A DNA stretch of 64,000 nucleotides from Deferrisoma camini S3R1 (GCF_000526155.1 NZ_JAFN01000001.1:2443014-2507013), one strand, 5' to 3'; shown: positions 16,986 to 25,926, numbered from the stretch's first letter. Notes: generated by a model not told the origin, from the sequence alone. Made by a program: numbers and translations.

Positions 16986-17486
16986 TCAGAACCGGAACAG
17001 CTCGTCGATGTCCTGGTCGGTGATGTCGCACAGGGGGTCCACGTCCAACCGGTCGTCCAGCCGCATCCGGGCCAGGATCCGGCGGAGCACCGCCTCGATC
17101 TCGGCCCCGGCCCGGCGCACCCGCAGGCGCACCATGCCCAGGGACGCCTCGGCCCCGAAGATGACCGCCAGGATGACCCGGTCGCCGATCAGGCTGATGT
17201 GAATCGAGTCGCGCTTGCCCTGGTGGAACAGGATCGTGAAGTCCTTCTCCCCCACCAGCCGGGCCATGCTGGCCGTGGCCGCGATGTTCGAGGCGGCCAG
17301 GGAGCAGAAGCTTGTCACGTCCAGCCCCGAGGTGTCGCCCCACTCGGCCACCAGCTGGCCGTTCACGTCCAACAGAAGCACGGCCCGGGCCCGGCTGTCG
17401 GAGTGGATCCGGGCCAGGATCCGCCTCAGATCCCGGTGCTCCTCCTCGAACACGACCAGCTGGGGTATGCCCTCCCGCAGGCTCAC
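16986..17486 (-). CDS. mglB: Roadblock/LC7 protein, probable MglB-type activator, with FliM-like tail
   Basis: 166-aa roadblock/LC7 domain protein (core [21 protein letters not shown], about residues 60-80), the family of MglB, the GTPase-activating partner of MglA. An N-terminal helix precedes the domain. The C-terminus ends [13 protein letters not shown], close to the acidic IDAL(L/F) peptide with which FliM binds CheY. GTG at 17486 overlaps the previous TGA (GTGA) and has GAGGAGG upstream; the longer open frame upstream is the preceding gene in another phase. Placed between a receiver protein and mglA. Confidence 0.85.
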   Translation of the reverse strand: MSLREGIPQLVVFEEEHRDLRRILARIHSDSRARAVLLLDVNGQLVAEWGDTSGLDVTSFCSLAASNIAATASMARLVGEKDFTILFHQGKRDSIHISLIGDRVILAVIFGAEASLGMVRLRVRRAGAEIEAVLRRILARMRLDDRLDVDPLCDITDQDIDELFRF

Positions 17487-18193
17487 GGCTCCTCCTCGAC
17501 GTCGTCGATCTCCAGGATCCGCTCCCCGGCCACGTAGGGTTTGGACACCACGGCCCGGATGCGCTCGAGCTTCTTGAGGATGTCGCGGATGCGCAGGACG
17601 TTGGACTGGATGGTGCGGCTCTTCTTCACCACGTCCGGGTCGTCCGGGTGCTTGCGCTCCAGGGCCTCGGCGCACATCAGGATGGCGGCCAGGGGGTTGT
17701 TGACCTCGTGGGACACGCTGGCCACAACCCGGCGCAGCGTGGTGATCTTCTCGGCCTCGGTCTGGAGCGCCTGCTGGCGCACCCGGGACACGGCCGACGC
17801 GATCCGGGCCTGGAGCTCCCGGATGTCGAACGGCTTGGCCACCAGGTCGTCGGCCCCCAGGTCGAGGCTGCGCATCCGGTCCTCCGGCCCGGTGCGGGCG
17901 CTGACCACCACCACCGGAACCCCGGAGGTCTCGGGCCGGGCCTTGAGGGCCCGCAGGACCTCCCAGCCCTCCATGTCGGGGAGGATGAGGTCAAGGAGCA
18001 CGGCGTCCGGCGACCGAAGCCGGGCCTGCTCGATCCCCTCGGCGCCGGACAGCGCCCCGATCACCTGGAACCCCTCGGGCTCGAGGAACAGCTCGACGAA
18101 CCGCACCATGGCCGGGTCGTCGTCGATGACCAGAAGCCGGGTCGTGGCCCCCCGGTCGGGTCTCGGCCGCGGGTTCTGGATGGTCAGGTCCAC
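17483..18193 (-). CDS. Receiver domain joined to a histidine-kinase dimerisation domain, no ATPase
   Basis: 236 aa. Residues 19-135 are a CheY-like receiver with acidic pocket D24-D26, phospho-acceptor D68, S98 and K120. Residues 140-215 are a HisKA/DHp hairpin with H-box SVSHEVNNPLAA (H162). No N, G1 or G2 ATP-binding boxes follow; only a short tail ending in DDVEEEP. It could be a phosphotransfer protein or a dimer scaffold that passes phosphate between D68, H162 and other receivers. GTG at 18193 has GGGGAGGAGG upstream. It opens the operon with mglB and mglA, so a role in polarity control is likely. Confidence 0.85.
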   Translation of the reverse strand: MDLTIQNPRPRPDRGATTRLLVIDDDPAMVRFVELFLEPEGFQVIGALSGAEGIEQARLRSPDAVLLDLILPDMEGWEVLRALKARPETSGVPVVVVSARTGPEDRMRSLDLGADDLVAKPFDIRELQARIASAVSRVRQQALQTEAEKITTLRRVVASVSHEVNNPLAAILMCAEALERKHPDDPDVVKKSRTIQSNVLRIRDILKKLERIRAVVSKPYVAGERILEIDDVEEEP

Positions 18194-18255
18194 CGGTCGC
18201 CCTCCTCCCCGGGATAGCCGTCAACGCCGCACTCGAACAGGTTCCCTGCTCCAAT

Positions 18256-18436
18256 GCAGGGCCCCTGATGGAGAGCCGGGCGCGGCCCCTTGGCTTGCCG
18301 GGCAGCGCCTCCTGCGCCCGGACCGTGAAATGGTGCCCATTCCCCTGAGCTGTGATGAGACCAACTCCCCTGCCATGTGCCTGCGCGGCGAATCCTCATG
18401 CCCGGCTTCGCGCGCGGCCGGAATCAGGTCCCCTGC
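18256..18436 (+). repeat. Stem-loop repeat element, copy 2
   Basis: Outer arms GCAGGGCCCCTGAT (18256-18269) and ATCAGGTCCCCTGC (18423-18436) pair except for two internal positions. Conserved inner ends (GGAG-x-GCCGG-x-GCGGCCCCTT; TGCGCGGCGA...GCGGCCGGAA) match copies 1 and 3, with an unrelated centre. The right end overlaps the 3' end of xseA, so the last dozen XseA residues are encoded by the element. Confidence 0.75.
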
Positions 18437-19787
18437 CTTGGCCGAGGGAAAGGCGCGCCCCGTCATCCGCCGGTCCGGTGACCCCGGTCACCTCCACGTC
18501 GAGCCCGCCCCGGGCCAGGGTCACCGCCAAGGGCTGCCCCAGACGGCAGCCCCCGGCGTCCCGCACCACCCGACCCGCCTCGTCCCGCACCAGGGCGTAC
18601 CCCCGGGCCAGCACCCGGTAGGGCCCCAGGGCCTCGGCCCGGTTCGCCAGGGCCGTCACGGTCCGACGGCGGCGGTCCACGCCCTCGGCCATGCCCCGGT
18701 GGAGCCGCATCGAGAGCTGCGACACCCTTTCGCGCCACCGCCCCAGCCGCGCCCGGGGATCCCCGGCCCGGAGCCGCAGCTCCAGGCCGGACAGTCCCTG
18801 GCGGGCCTCCCCCACTCGGCGGTCCACCGCGGCGCCGGCCCGGTCCGCGAGCCCGTCGACCCGCAGCCGGAGCCGGTCCACCAGGAACCGGGGCGGCCGG
18901 CGGGTCGGGTCGGCCGCCCCGAGCCGCGCCCGAAGCTCCCGCAACCGCGCGGCCACGGCCTGGTTCAGGCGGGCCTCGTGCCGCCGCAGGGTCTCGACCC
19001 ACCGGCTCCACTCGCCCGCGGCCAGCTCGGCCGCGGCCGAGGGGGTGGGCGCCCTCAGGTCGGCCGCGAAGTCCACCAGGGTGACGTCGGTCTCGTGCCC
19101 CACCCCGGTGATCACCGGCACCGGGCTCCGGGCCACGGCCCGCACCAGGTCCTCGTCGTTGAACGGCCAGAGATCCTCCAGGCTCCCCCCTCCCCGCACC
19201 AGCAGCACCACGTCCACCCCCGGCAGGGCGGCCGCCGCCTCCAGGGCCTCCCGCAGCTCCCGGGCCGCCCCGTCGCCCTGGACGCTCGCCGGCGACACCA
19301 CCACCCGGATGCCGGGCGCCCGCCGTCCCAGCACCTGGACCACGTCCCGCAGGGCCGCGCCGGTGGGGGACGTGACCACCCCCACGGCCCGGGGCAGGGA
19401 CGGGATCGGTCGCTTCCGATCGGCCGAGAACCACCCCTCGGCCGCCAGCCGCCGCTTGCGGGCCTCGAACTCCCGTAGCAGGGCCCCCTGACCGGTCAGG
19501 GGCTCCAGCAGGTCCACCACGAGCTGCAGGTCGCCCCGGGGCTCGTACACCCCGACCCGCCCCCAGGCCAACACCTCCATGCCGTCCGCCAGGGCGACGG
19601 ACTGGAGCCGCAGGGTGGACCGGAAGCACACGGCCCGGATCTGCGCCGCCCCGTCCCCCAGGGTGAAGTAGGCGTGGCCCGACGACGGGATCCGAAGGTT
19701 GCGCACCTCCCCCCGGACCCACGCCGAGCCCACCCCGTTCTCCACGGCCTGCCGGACGCGCCCCACCAGCTCCGAGACGTTCCACAC
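18396..19787 (-). CDS. xseA: Exodeoxyribonuclease VII large subunit
   Basis: Catalytic subunit of exonuclease VII, which degrades single-stranded DNA to oligonucleotides. 463 aa: N-terminal OB-fold (WVRGEVRNLRIPSSGHAYFTL), then the nuclease core with VGVVTSPTGAALRDV, VDVVLLVRGGGSLEDLWPFNDE and GVGHETDVTLVDFAADLRAPTPSAAAE, then a long alanine/arginine-rich coiled-coil. GTG at 19787 is the only start after the upstream stop and is weakly supported by a ribosome site. 19 bp after the sigma-factor stop. xseB is not adjacent. The C-terminus is formed by repeat copy 2. Confidence 0.95.
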   Translation of the reverse strand: MWNVSELVGRVRQAVENGVGSAWVRGEVRNLRIPSSGHAYFTLGDGAAQIRAVCFRSTLRLQSVALADGMEVLAWGRVGVYEPRGDLQLVVDLLEPLTGQGALLREFEARKRRLAAEGWFSADRKRPIPSLPRAVGVVTSPTGAALRDVVQVLGRRAPGIRVVVSPASVQGDGAARELREALEAAAALPGVDVVLLVRGGGSLEDLWPFNDEDLVRAVARSPVPVITGVGHETDVTLVDFAADLRAPTPSAAAELAAGEWSRWVETLRRHEARLNQAVAARLRELRARLGAADPTRRPPRFLVDRLRLRVDGLADRAGAAVDRRVGEARQGLSGLELRLRAGDPRARLGRWRERVSQLSMRLHRGMAEGVDRRRRTVTALANRAEALGPYRVLARGYALVRDEAGRVVRDAGGCRLGQPLAVTLARGGLDVEVTGVTGPADDGARLSLGQGRGPDSGRARSRA

Positions 19788-19806
19788 CTCGTCAGGGGTC
19801 CAGGGG

Positions 19807-20814
19807 CTACTCAGCGTACACCTCCCGCACGCCCGGGTCCTCCTCGAGGAACCTGCGGAGCTTCTTCAGGAGATCGGCCTCGAGCTGGCGCACCCGCTCC
19901 CGGCTCACCCCGAACTCCTCGCCCAGCTCCCGCAGGGTCACCGGGTCGTCGGCGAGGAGCCGCCGGTCCAGGATGGCCCGCTGGCGATCCCCCAAGGTCT
20001 CGCGGAACTCCTGGATCCGATGACGCACCCGGTCCAGGAAGTCCCGCTCGGCCAAGGCCTCGCTCACGTCCGCCTCGTCGTCGGCCACGAAGTCGAGCCG
20101 CGAGGCGTCCGAGTCGTCGTCGAGGGGGGCGTCGAGCGACACGTCCGACCCGGACAGGCGCTTCTCCATCTCGATCACCTCGTCCTCGCGCACGTTGAGC
20201 CGGGCCGCGATCAACCGGGGCTCGGGCTTGAACCCGGCCGCCTCCAGCTCCTGCTTGGCCTTCTTCAGGTTGAAGAACAGCCGGCGCTGGTTCTGGGTGG
20301 TGCCGATCTTCACCAGGGACCAGTTGTTGAGGATGTACCGGATCATGTACGCCCGGATCCACCAGGCCGCGTACGAGGACAGCTTGACCCCCCGGTAGGG
20401 GTCGAACTTCTCCACGGCCCGCATCAGCCCGATGTTGCCCTCCTGGATCAGGTCCATCAGGTTGGCGAAGTTGCGGCGGAACTCGTAGGCGATCTTCACC
20501 ACCAGCCGCAGGTTCGCCAGCACCAGGGTGTAGGCGGCCCGCACGTCCCCCTGCTCGCGGTACCGCACGGCCAGGGCCTTTTCCTCCTCGGGGGTCAGCA
20601 GGGGGTAGCGGCTGATCTCGGCCATGTACTGCTGGAGCGGCCCGGCCTCCACCAGGTCGGTGGACACCACCGCCGGCAGCTCGGCCTCGTCGAAATAACT
20701 CTCCCCCTCGCCGGATCCCTCTTCGGCCTCGGCCTGCTCGTCGGACCCGGGGCCTTCGGGCTCGGTCTCGGGCTCGTCCTCGGCAACGGCCTCTCGGCTG
20801 CGTTCTTCGTCCAT
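19807..20814 (-). CDS. rpoH: Sigma-70 family RNA polymerase factor, sigma-32 type
   Basis: 335-aa alternative sigma factor. After an acidic ~55-residue N-terminus come region 1.2/2.1 (DLVEAGPLQQYMAEISRYPLLT), region 2.2-2.4 (DLIQEGNIGLMRAVEKFDPYRG, SSYAAWWIRAYMIRYILNNW) and region 4.2 (TLRELGEEFGVSRERVRQLE). The NWSLVKIGTTQNQRRLFFNL stretch is characteristic of the RpoH-like/SigB-C group of deltaproteobacteria. ATG at 20814 is chosen for GGAGGAGACACCCGA upstream. It is the fourth gene in a run PilZ-FAD-cytochrome-sigma-xseA, an unusual place for a heat-shock-type sigma. Confidence 0.85.
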   Translation of the reverse strand: MDEERSREAVAEDEPETEPEGPGSDEQAEAEEGSGEGESYFDEAELPAVVSTDLVEAGPLQQYMAEISRYPLLTPEEEKALAVRYREQGDVRAAYTLVLANLRLVVKIAYEFRRNFANLMDLIQEGNIGLMRAVEKFDPYRGVKLSSYAAWWIRAYMIRYILNNWSLVKIGTTQNQRRLFFNLKKAKQELEAAGFKPEPRLIAARLNVREDEVIEMEKRLSGSDVSLDAPLDDDSDASRLDFVADDEADVSEALAERDFLDRVRHRIQEFRETLGDRQRAILDRRLLADDPVTLRELGEEFGVSRERVRQLEADLLKKLRRFLEEDPGVREVYAE

Positions 20815-20831
20815 TCGGGTGTCTCCTCCCC

Positions 20832-21500
20832 TCACCGGCCGTGGCACCCCTTACACCACTTCCGCAGCGCCGCCCGGTCCAGGCCGGACAAAGGGGCCGG
20901 GCTGTGGGGGTCGTGGCACGAGGTGCACCCCAGGGGCCGGCCCGGCCGCCGGGGGTCGCGCCCTCCGCGCAGGGCGTGGCGGAACCGGCGGTGACGCTTG
21001 CGCACGTCGTCGTGGCACCGGGTGCACAGGGACTCCACGTCGTCCACGGCGCGCCGGGCTCCCTCGTGACACCCCCCGCACCCGGCCCGGCGCAGCGCGC
21101 CGTGGGCCTCGCCCTGCCAACGGTGGCACTCCTCGCACGCCCCGGCGTCGTGGCACCGGCCGCACGCCCCGGCCCCGGCAGCCCCGTGGAACCGACCCCG
21201 TCCGCCGGGCAGGCGTTCCAAGATAATCCGCTTCCCGCCCACGTCCACCCGGGCCCGCACCGCGCCGTCGGGGCCGACGGGCAGACGCACATGGTACACC
21301 CCGTCCTCGGCCCGGGCCACCGGCATCCGGGCGTCGCCGGAGCGCACCTCGGGCGGGGCCGGGGCCTCCAGCACCAGCCACAGCCCCTGGGGGCCGGGGG
21401 CCTGGTCCGGCACCGGCGCGAGCACCCGTGTCTCCCGGGCCCCGGCCGCGACGGCCCATCCCCCCAGAAACGCCGCCAGGACCCATCCCACCCACCTCAC
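20832..21500 (-). CDS. Hexaheme c-type cytochrome
   Basis: 222-aa exported protein with six CxxCH heme sites, all in the C-terminal half: CGRCH, CEECH, CGGCH, CTRCH, CTSCH and CKGCH. A signal peptide (WVLAAFLGGWAVAAGA) leads, followed by about 95 residues with beta-rich character (LAPVPDQAPG, VYHVRLPVGPDG) and no heme site. It is probably periplasmic and carries electrons, either from the adjacent FAD oxidoreductase or, more likely given their different compartments, independently of it. GTG at 21500 overlaps the FAD gene stop (GTGA). The partner pathway is unknown. Confidence 0.85.
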   Translation of the reverse strand: MRWVGWVLAAFLGGWAVAAGARETRVLAPVPDQAPGPQGLWLVLEAPAPPEVRSGDARMPVARAEDGVYHVRLPVGPDGAVRARVDVGGKRIILERLPGGRGRFHGAAGAGACGRCHDAGACEECHRWQGEAHGALRRAGCGGCHEGARRAVDDVESLCTRCHDDVRKRHRRFRHALRGGRDPRRPGRPLGCTSCHDPHSPAPLSGLDRAALRKWCKGCHGR

Positions 21501-23095
21501 GAGCCGCCCCCCCCCGCCCCCAACGAAGCGAGCCACCGGTCGGCCGCCCGGACCCCGTCCACGGCCGCGCTCACGATGCCGCCGGCCCAGCCCGCGCCCT
21601 CGCCCACCGGGTAGAGGCCGGGGAAGCCCGGGGACTGGAGGGTCTCGTCCCGCGCCAGCCGCACCGGGCACGAGGTGCGGGTCTCCACCCCGATCAGGAG
21701 GCCCCGGCGCAACACCCCCACCTGCCGGGCCAACCTGGGCAACGCGGCCCGCAGGGCCTCGGCCGCGGCCGGGGGCAGGCATCCCCCCAGGTCCCCCGGC
21801 CGCACCGGCCAGGGGCACGACGAAGGGGGAACGGCGCGGCTGGGCCGGCGCCGTAGAAAGTCCGCCACCGTCTGGCCCGGCACGGCCCGGGGCCCGGCAC
21901 GGCGGGCCGCCCGGCGCTCCCATCGACGCCGCCAGGCCAACCCCTCCAGGGCCCCGCCCCCCCAGTCCCGGGGCTCCACCGCCACGACCAGGGCCGCGTT
22001 GGCCCGCCGCCCGCTCCGGCGCGAGCCGCTCATGCCGTTCACCACCACCCCGTCGGGCTCGGTGCCGGCCGGCACCACAGTGCCCCCGGGGCACATGCAG
22101 AACGAGTACACGTCCCGCCCCCCGGCCCGGGCCTTGACCGAGAACTCGGCCGGGGGCAGCGCCGGGTGGCCGCACCACCGGCCGTACTGGTGCCGGTCGA
22201 GGGCCGCCTGATCCACCTCGACCCGCAGCCCCAGGGCGAACCCCTTCGCCTCGGCCGGCACCCCCTGACCCACCAGGGCGGCCAGGAGGTCGGCCGCTCC
22301 GTGGCCCGGGGCCAGGAACACGGCCGGCCCCTCCACCGGGCCCGACCCGGTCTGCACCCCGGCCACCCGCCCCTCCCGCACGATGAGGCCCTCCGCCCGG
22401 GTGCGGAACCGCACCTCGCACCCCGCCGCCAGGAGGCGATCCCGAATCCGGCGGATCACCGTGCGCAGCCGGTCCGTGCCCAGGTGGGGCCGGGCCTCCC
22501 ACAGGATCTCGCCGGGCGCGCCGCAGGCCACCAGGGCCTCGAACACCCACAGCTTGCGGGGATCGTCCCCCCGGTAGGTGAGCTTTCCGTCCGAGAAGGT
22601 GCCCGCCCCTCCCTCGCCGAACGCCACGTTGGACTCGGGATCGAGCTCGCCCCGCCGCCAGTAGGCGGCCACCCGGCGCACCCGCTCGCCCAGCGGGTCG
22701 CCCCGCTCCAGGACCACGGGCCGCACCCCGTGGGCCGCGAGGCGCAGGGCCGCGAACAGCCCGGCCGGCCCGGCGCCCACGATCACCGGCCGGCCGGGGT
22801 CCCGCGGCAGGGGCCGGGGGGCAAAGGGCGGGGGCGGGGTCCAGGGCGCCGCTCCGGCCGGCACGTCGGCCGGCGGGGGCTCGGCCAGCTCCAGGGCCAC
22901 CCGGCACACAAACCGGGGCGGCCGGTTTCCCCTGGCGTCCAGGGAGCGCCGGAGGATGCGCCAGGCACGCACCGCCGAACCCGGCAGGCCCAGCCGCCCG
23001 GCGGCCCGAACGGGGAGCACGCCGGGGTCCTCGTCCAGGCCCAGGGGCACCCCGGCCACCGCCCACCGGGCCGGGGGCGCGTCAGGCCGAGGCAT
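21497..23095 (-). CDS. FAD-dependent oxidoreductase (COG2509-type dehydrogenase)
   Basis: 532-aa flavoprotein with an N-terminal ~95-residue region, a dinucleotide-binding VIVGAGPAGLFAALRLA near residue 105, NVAFGEGGAGTFSDGKL, YSFCMCPGGTVVPA and the C-terminal FAD signature GLYPVGEGAGWAGGIVSAAVDG. This arrangement defines a widespread group of uncharacterised dehydrogenases (YP_-like, related to GidA/HI0933 folds); the substrate is not known. No signal peptide. It overlaps the end of the PilZ gene by 14 bp and shares 4 bp with the cytochrome gene. Confidence 0.85.
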   Translation of the reverse strand: MPRPDAPPARWAVAGVPLGLDEDPGVLPVRAAGRLGLPGSAVRAWRILRRSLDARGNRPPRFVCRVALELAEPPPADVPAGAAPWTPPPPFAPRPLPRDPGRPVIVGAGPAGLFAALRLAAHGVRPVVLERGDPLGERVRRVAAYWRRGELDPESNVAFGEGGAGTFSDGKLTYRGDDPRKLWVFEALVACGAPGEILWEARPHLGTDRLRTVIRRIRDRLLAAGCEVRFRTRAEGLIVREGRVAGVQTGSGPVEGPAVFLAPGHGAADLLAALVGQGVPAEAKGFALGLRVEVDQAALDRHQYGRWCGHPALPPAEFSVKARAGGRDVYSFCMCPGGTVVPAGTEPDGVVVNGMSGSRRSGRRANAALVVAVEPRDWGGGALEGLAWRRRWERRAARRAGPRAVPGQTVADFLRRRPSRAVPPSSCPWPVRPGDLGGCLPPAAAEALRAALPRLARQVGVLRRGLLIGVETRTSCPVRLARDETLQSPGFPGLYPVGEGAGWAGGIVSAAVDGVRAADRWLASLGAGGGGS

Positions 23096-23822
23096 CCAGC
23101 CCCCGCCGGGAGACCACGTAGGTCCGGATCACCCGGGCCGCGTCGTCGGAGAGGTCCTCGAAGGCCACGCTGGCCCGATACCGGCGCGGCAGGGTCAGGC
23201 CGCCCAGCTCGGCCACCACGTTGCCCACCACCCGGGCCGACACGCTCACCACCGGCTCCCGGCCCAGCTCCAGCAGGATCTCCGGGATCCGGGTGCCCCG
23301 TCGCAGCCGGCCCAGCTCGGCCTCGTACTCGAACGCACACCCCCCCTCGCTCACGTTCACCACCGGCGCGTCGCACCGGAACGGCTCCAGGAACGACAGG
23401 GAGGCGTCGCCCGTGGTGTCCACCCGGGGGCTCTTGCGGCGCCGCTCGCCGCGCACCGCCTCCGGGTAGGCCAGCTTGAACGCCGGCAGCTCGTCCAGGT
23501 ACTGGACCCTGCCCAGGACACGGGTCTCGAAGGTGTAGGTGATGCCCTGGACCAGGGTCTCGAAGTCCAGCAGCCGGCCCGGCACCCCGAACCGGTCTCC
23601 CTCGGGGGGCGAGAAGGTATCCACGAAGAACCCGTCCCTTCCGAGCCCCAGTACCACGGTTGTGTACGCCTCGGGCCCCGGCGGCCGCACCAGCACCTGG
23701 GCACCGGCCTTCTGGAGCTGCTCGAGAACCCGGACCACCTCGGGCGGCGGTGGCGGCGTCTGCGGCTCGACGGGGGAGGTCGCCGGTTTCTTCTCCTTCT
23801 CCTTGCCCTTCCGAAACAGCAC
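23082..23822 (-). CDS. PilZ-domain c-di-GMP-binding protein
   Basis: 246 aa. A Lys- and Pro-rich start, then a YcgR-type N-terminal domain (about 50-140: GFFVDTFSPPEGDR, FETRVLGRVQYLDELPAF), then a PilZ domain with the c-di-GMP contacts RRRKSPRVD (R-rich loop) and VVNVSEGGCAF (the (D/N)xSxxG motif). Such two-domain proteins act as c-di-GMP-responsive brakes on flagella or pili. GTG at 23822 has AAAGGAG upstream; an ATG further upstream would read through intergenic repeats. First gene of the run to xseA. Confidence 0.85.
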   Translation of the reverse strand: MLFRKGKEKEKKPATSPVEPQTPPPPPEVVRVLEQLQKAGAQVLVRPPGPEAYTTVVLGLGRDGFFVDTFSPPEGDRFGVPGRLLDFETLVQGITYTFETRVLGRVQYLDELPAFKLAYPEAVRGERRRKSPRVDTTGDASLSFLEPFRCDAPVVNVSEGGCAFEYEAELGRLRRGTRIPEILLELGREPVVSVSARVVGNVVAELGGLTLPRRYRASVAFEDLSDDAARVIRTYVVSRRGLDASA

Positions 23823-23939
23823 GGTCCGCTCCTTTCGGCGAGCCCGGGCCCGCGGGCCGCCGGGCGACGGTTCGGTGGATCCTCTATAGCAGAAGGGTTT
23901 CCGCCGCATCAATCCGCCCCCCGGATTCACCCGGCCCTC

Positions 23940-24035
23940 GGTGAGGGAGCGGAGCCCGGCAGCCCCCCGAGAGCCGCCCAGCGGCCGAAGGCCGGACCGA
24001 CGACCAACGACCACCGACCGACGACCGAAGTTACC
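23940..24035. repeat. Composite tandem repeat, inverted copy
   Basis: GAGCCGCCCAGCGG, CCGAAGGCCGG, then CGACCAACGACCACCGACCGACGACCGAAGTTACC. This is the inverse of the order at 13308-13405 and 55668-55735. It separates the PilZ operon from the acyl-CoA synthetase promoter. Confidence 0.8.
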
Positions 24036-24058
24036 CCGTTGGTTTCCGGGGCCCAACC

Positions 24059-24165
24059 GGGCGTTTGAAAATGTCACCACGGCGTTTTATTGACGCTGAA
24101 GATTTTTCACCCAAACTGAATTTTGGTATTGAACGCCGGGAAACCCACGTGCTATGTTCTGCTGC
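24059..24165 (+). promoter_or_regulatory. Promoter and putative operator region of the acyl-CoA synthetase gene
   Basis: This is the most A+T-rich stretch of the window. TTGAAC (24129-24134), an 18-bp spacer and TATGTT (24153-24158) give a start near 24165. Three GGCGTT-(T/C)-x-A half-sites (24059, 24081, and inverted at 24129-24138) suggest a repressor cluster over the -35. The first part, TTGACG at 24090, could be a second -35. Confidence 0.55.
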
Positions 24166-24228
24166 CGTGAACGGCTTTCACATTCAATTTATGGGCTGGC
24201 CCAACCCTAACCGTGAGGAGGAGATGCC

Positions 24229-25926
24229 GTGGAACTCACGACGCCGTACGACAACATCCCGGTGAACCTCGACGGCCCCAACATGCCGGACTATGACGAG
24301 GTTTGCCGCACGTTCCGGCTGGACGTGCCCGAGTATTTCAACTACGGGTTCGACGTGATCGACCGTTGGGCCCAGGACCGGTCCAAGCTGGCCATGGTGT
24401 GGGCCGACCGCACCGGCGAGGACGTCCGCAAGTACTCGTTCTTCGACCTGATGCAGCTGTCGAACCGGTTCGCCAACGTGCTCCGGGAGCTGGGGTTCAA
24501 GAAGGGCGACCGGCTGTTCGTGATGGTGCCGCGCACCGTGGAGTGGTACGCGGTGATGCTCGGCAGCTTCAAGCTCGGGGTGATCCCCCTGCCCTCGCCG
24601 AACATCCTGGTGCCCAACGACGTGCGCTACCGGGTGAACCAGGCCGAGGCCGTGGGCGCGGTGATGTGGCACGAGCACGTGGGCAAGCTCGACGCCGTGC
24701 GCGCCGAGTGCCCCACCATGAAGCACACCATCGCCGTGGGCGGCCCGGCCGAGGGCTGGCTCTCGTTCGAGGAGCTGATGGCCAAGGCCTCGCCCAAGCT
24801 CTCGCCCGACAAGGTGGAGCCCACCCGGTCCGACGACATCATGCTGATCTACTTCACCTCGGGCACCACCAAGTACCCCAAGATGGTTCCCCACACCCAG
24901 GCCTCGTACGGCATCGGCCACATCATCACCGCCAAGTTCTGGCAGGACCTCAAGCCCACCGACCTCCACTGGACCCTGTCGGACACCGGCTGGGCCAAGG
25001 CGGCCTGGGGCAAGCTGTTCGGCCAGTGGCAGATCGGCGCCGCGGTCATGGTGCACGACGCGTCCGGCAAGTTCGACGCCAAGACCCACCTGAAGCTCAT
25101 CGAGACCTGCGGGGTGACCACCTTCTGTGCGCCGCCCACGGCCTACCGGATGCTGATCCTCGAGGACCTCGGCCGGTACGACCTCTCGAGCATCCGCCAC
25201 TCCTGCTCGGCCGGCGAGCCCCTGAACCCCGAGGTGATCAAGGTGTGGAAGGAGCACACCGGCACCACCATCTACGACGGGTTCGGCCAGACCGAGACCG
25301 TGAACCTGATCGCCAACTTCCCGTGCATGCCGGTGAAGTTCGGCTCGATGGGCAAGCCCACCCCCGGGTTCCACGTGGACGTGGTGGACGACGACGGCAA
25401 CCCCGTGCCCACGGGCGAGGAGGGCCACATCGCGGTCCAGGTGAAGCCCGAGCACCCGGTGGGGCTGTTCCGGGGCTACTGGAAGAACGAGGAGGCCACG
25501 GCCGAGGCGTTCGTGGGGGACTGGTACTTCACCGGCGACAAGGCCTACAAGGACGAGGACGGGTACTTCTGGTTCGTGGGCCGGGCCGACGACGTGATCA
25601 AGGCCTCGGGCTACCGGATCGGGCCGTTCGAGGTGGAGAGCGCCCTGCAGAGCCACCCCGCGGTGGCCGAGAGCGCGGTGGTGGGCTCGCCGGATCCGCT
25701 GCGGGGCACCATCGTGAAGGCCTTCGTGATCCTGGCCCCCGGGTTCGAGCCCTCGGACGAGCTCGTGAAGGAGCTCCAGGACCACGTGAAGAAGGAGACC
25801 GCGCCCTACAAGTACCCCAGGGAGATCGAGTTCGTGAAAGAGCTTCCCAAGACCGTGTCGGGCAAGATCCGCCGGGTCGAGCTTCGGAAGATGGAGGAGG
25901 AGCGCAAGCTCGGCAAGACCGGCTGA
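24229..25926 (+). CDS. Acyl-CoA synthetase (AMP-forming, benzoate/medium-chain type)
   Basis: 565-aa adenylate-forming ligase that would activate a carboxylic acid to acyl-CoA. Motifs: P-loop YFTSGTTKYPKM (about residue 205), YDGFGQTETV, the hinge region (WFVGRADDVIKASGYRIGPFEVES) and catalytic Lys in KTVSGKIRRVEL. The N-terminus DVPEYFNYGFDVIDRWA and overall layout match the butyrate/benzoate-CoA ligase group. GTG at 24229 follows GTGAGGAGGAGATGCC. It is followed by a strong terminator and then a carboxylate symporter, suggesting uptake and activation of one organic acid. The precise substrate is not determinable here. Confidence 0.87.
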   Translation: MELTTPYDNIPVNLDGPNMPDYDEVCRTFRLDVPEYFNYGFDVIDRWAQDRSKLAMVWADRTGEDVRKYSFFDLMQLSNRFANVLRELGFKKGDRLFVMVPRTVEWYAVMLGSFKLGVIPLPSPNILVPNDVRYRVNQAEAVGAVMWHEHVGKLDAVRAECPTMKHTIAVGGPAEGWLSFEELMAKASPKLSPDKVEPTRSDDIMLIYFTSGTTKYPKMVPHTQASYGIGHIITAKFWQDLKPTDLHWTLSDTGWAKAAWGKLFGQWQIGAAVMVHDASGKFDAKTHLKLIETCGVTTFCAPPTAYRMLILEDLGRYDLSSIRHSCSAGEPLNPEVIKVWKEHTGTTIYDGFGQTETVNLIANFPCMPVKFGSMGKPTPGFHVDVVDDDGNPVPTGEEGHIAVQVKPEHPVGLFRGYWKNEEATAEAFVGDWYFTGDKAYKDEDGYFWFVGRADDVIKASGYRIGPFEVESALQSHPAVAESAVVGSPDPLRGTIVKAFVILAPGFEPSDELVKELQDHVKKETAPYKYPREIEFVKELPKTVSGKIRRVELRKMEEERKLGKTG

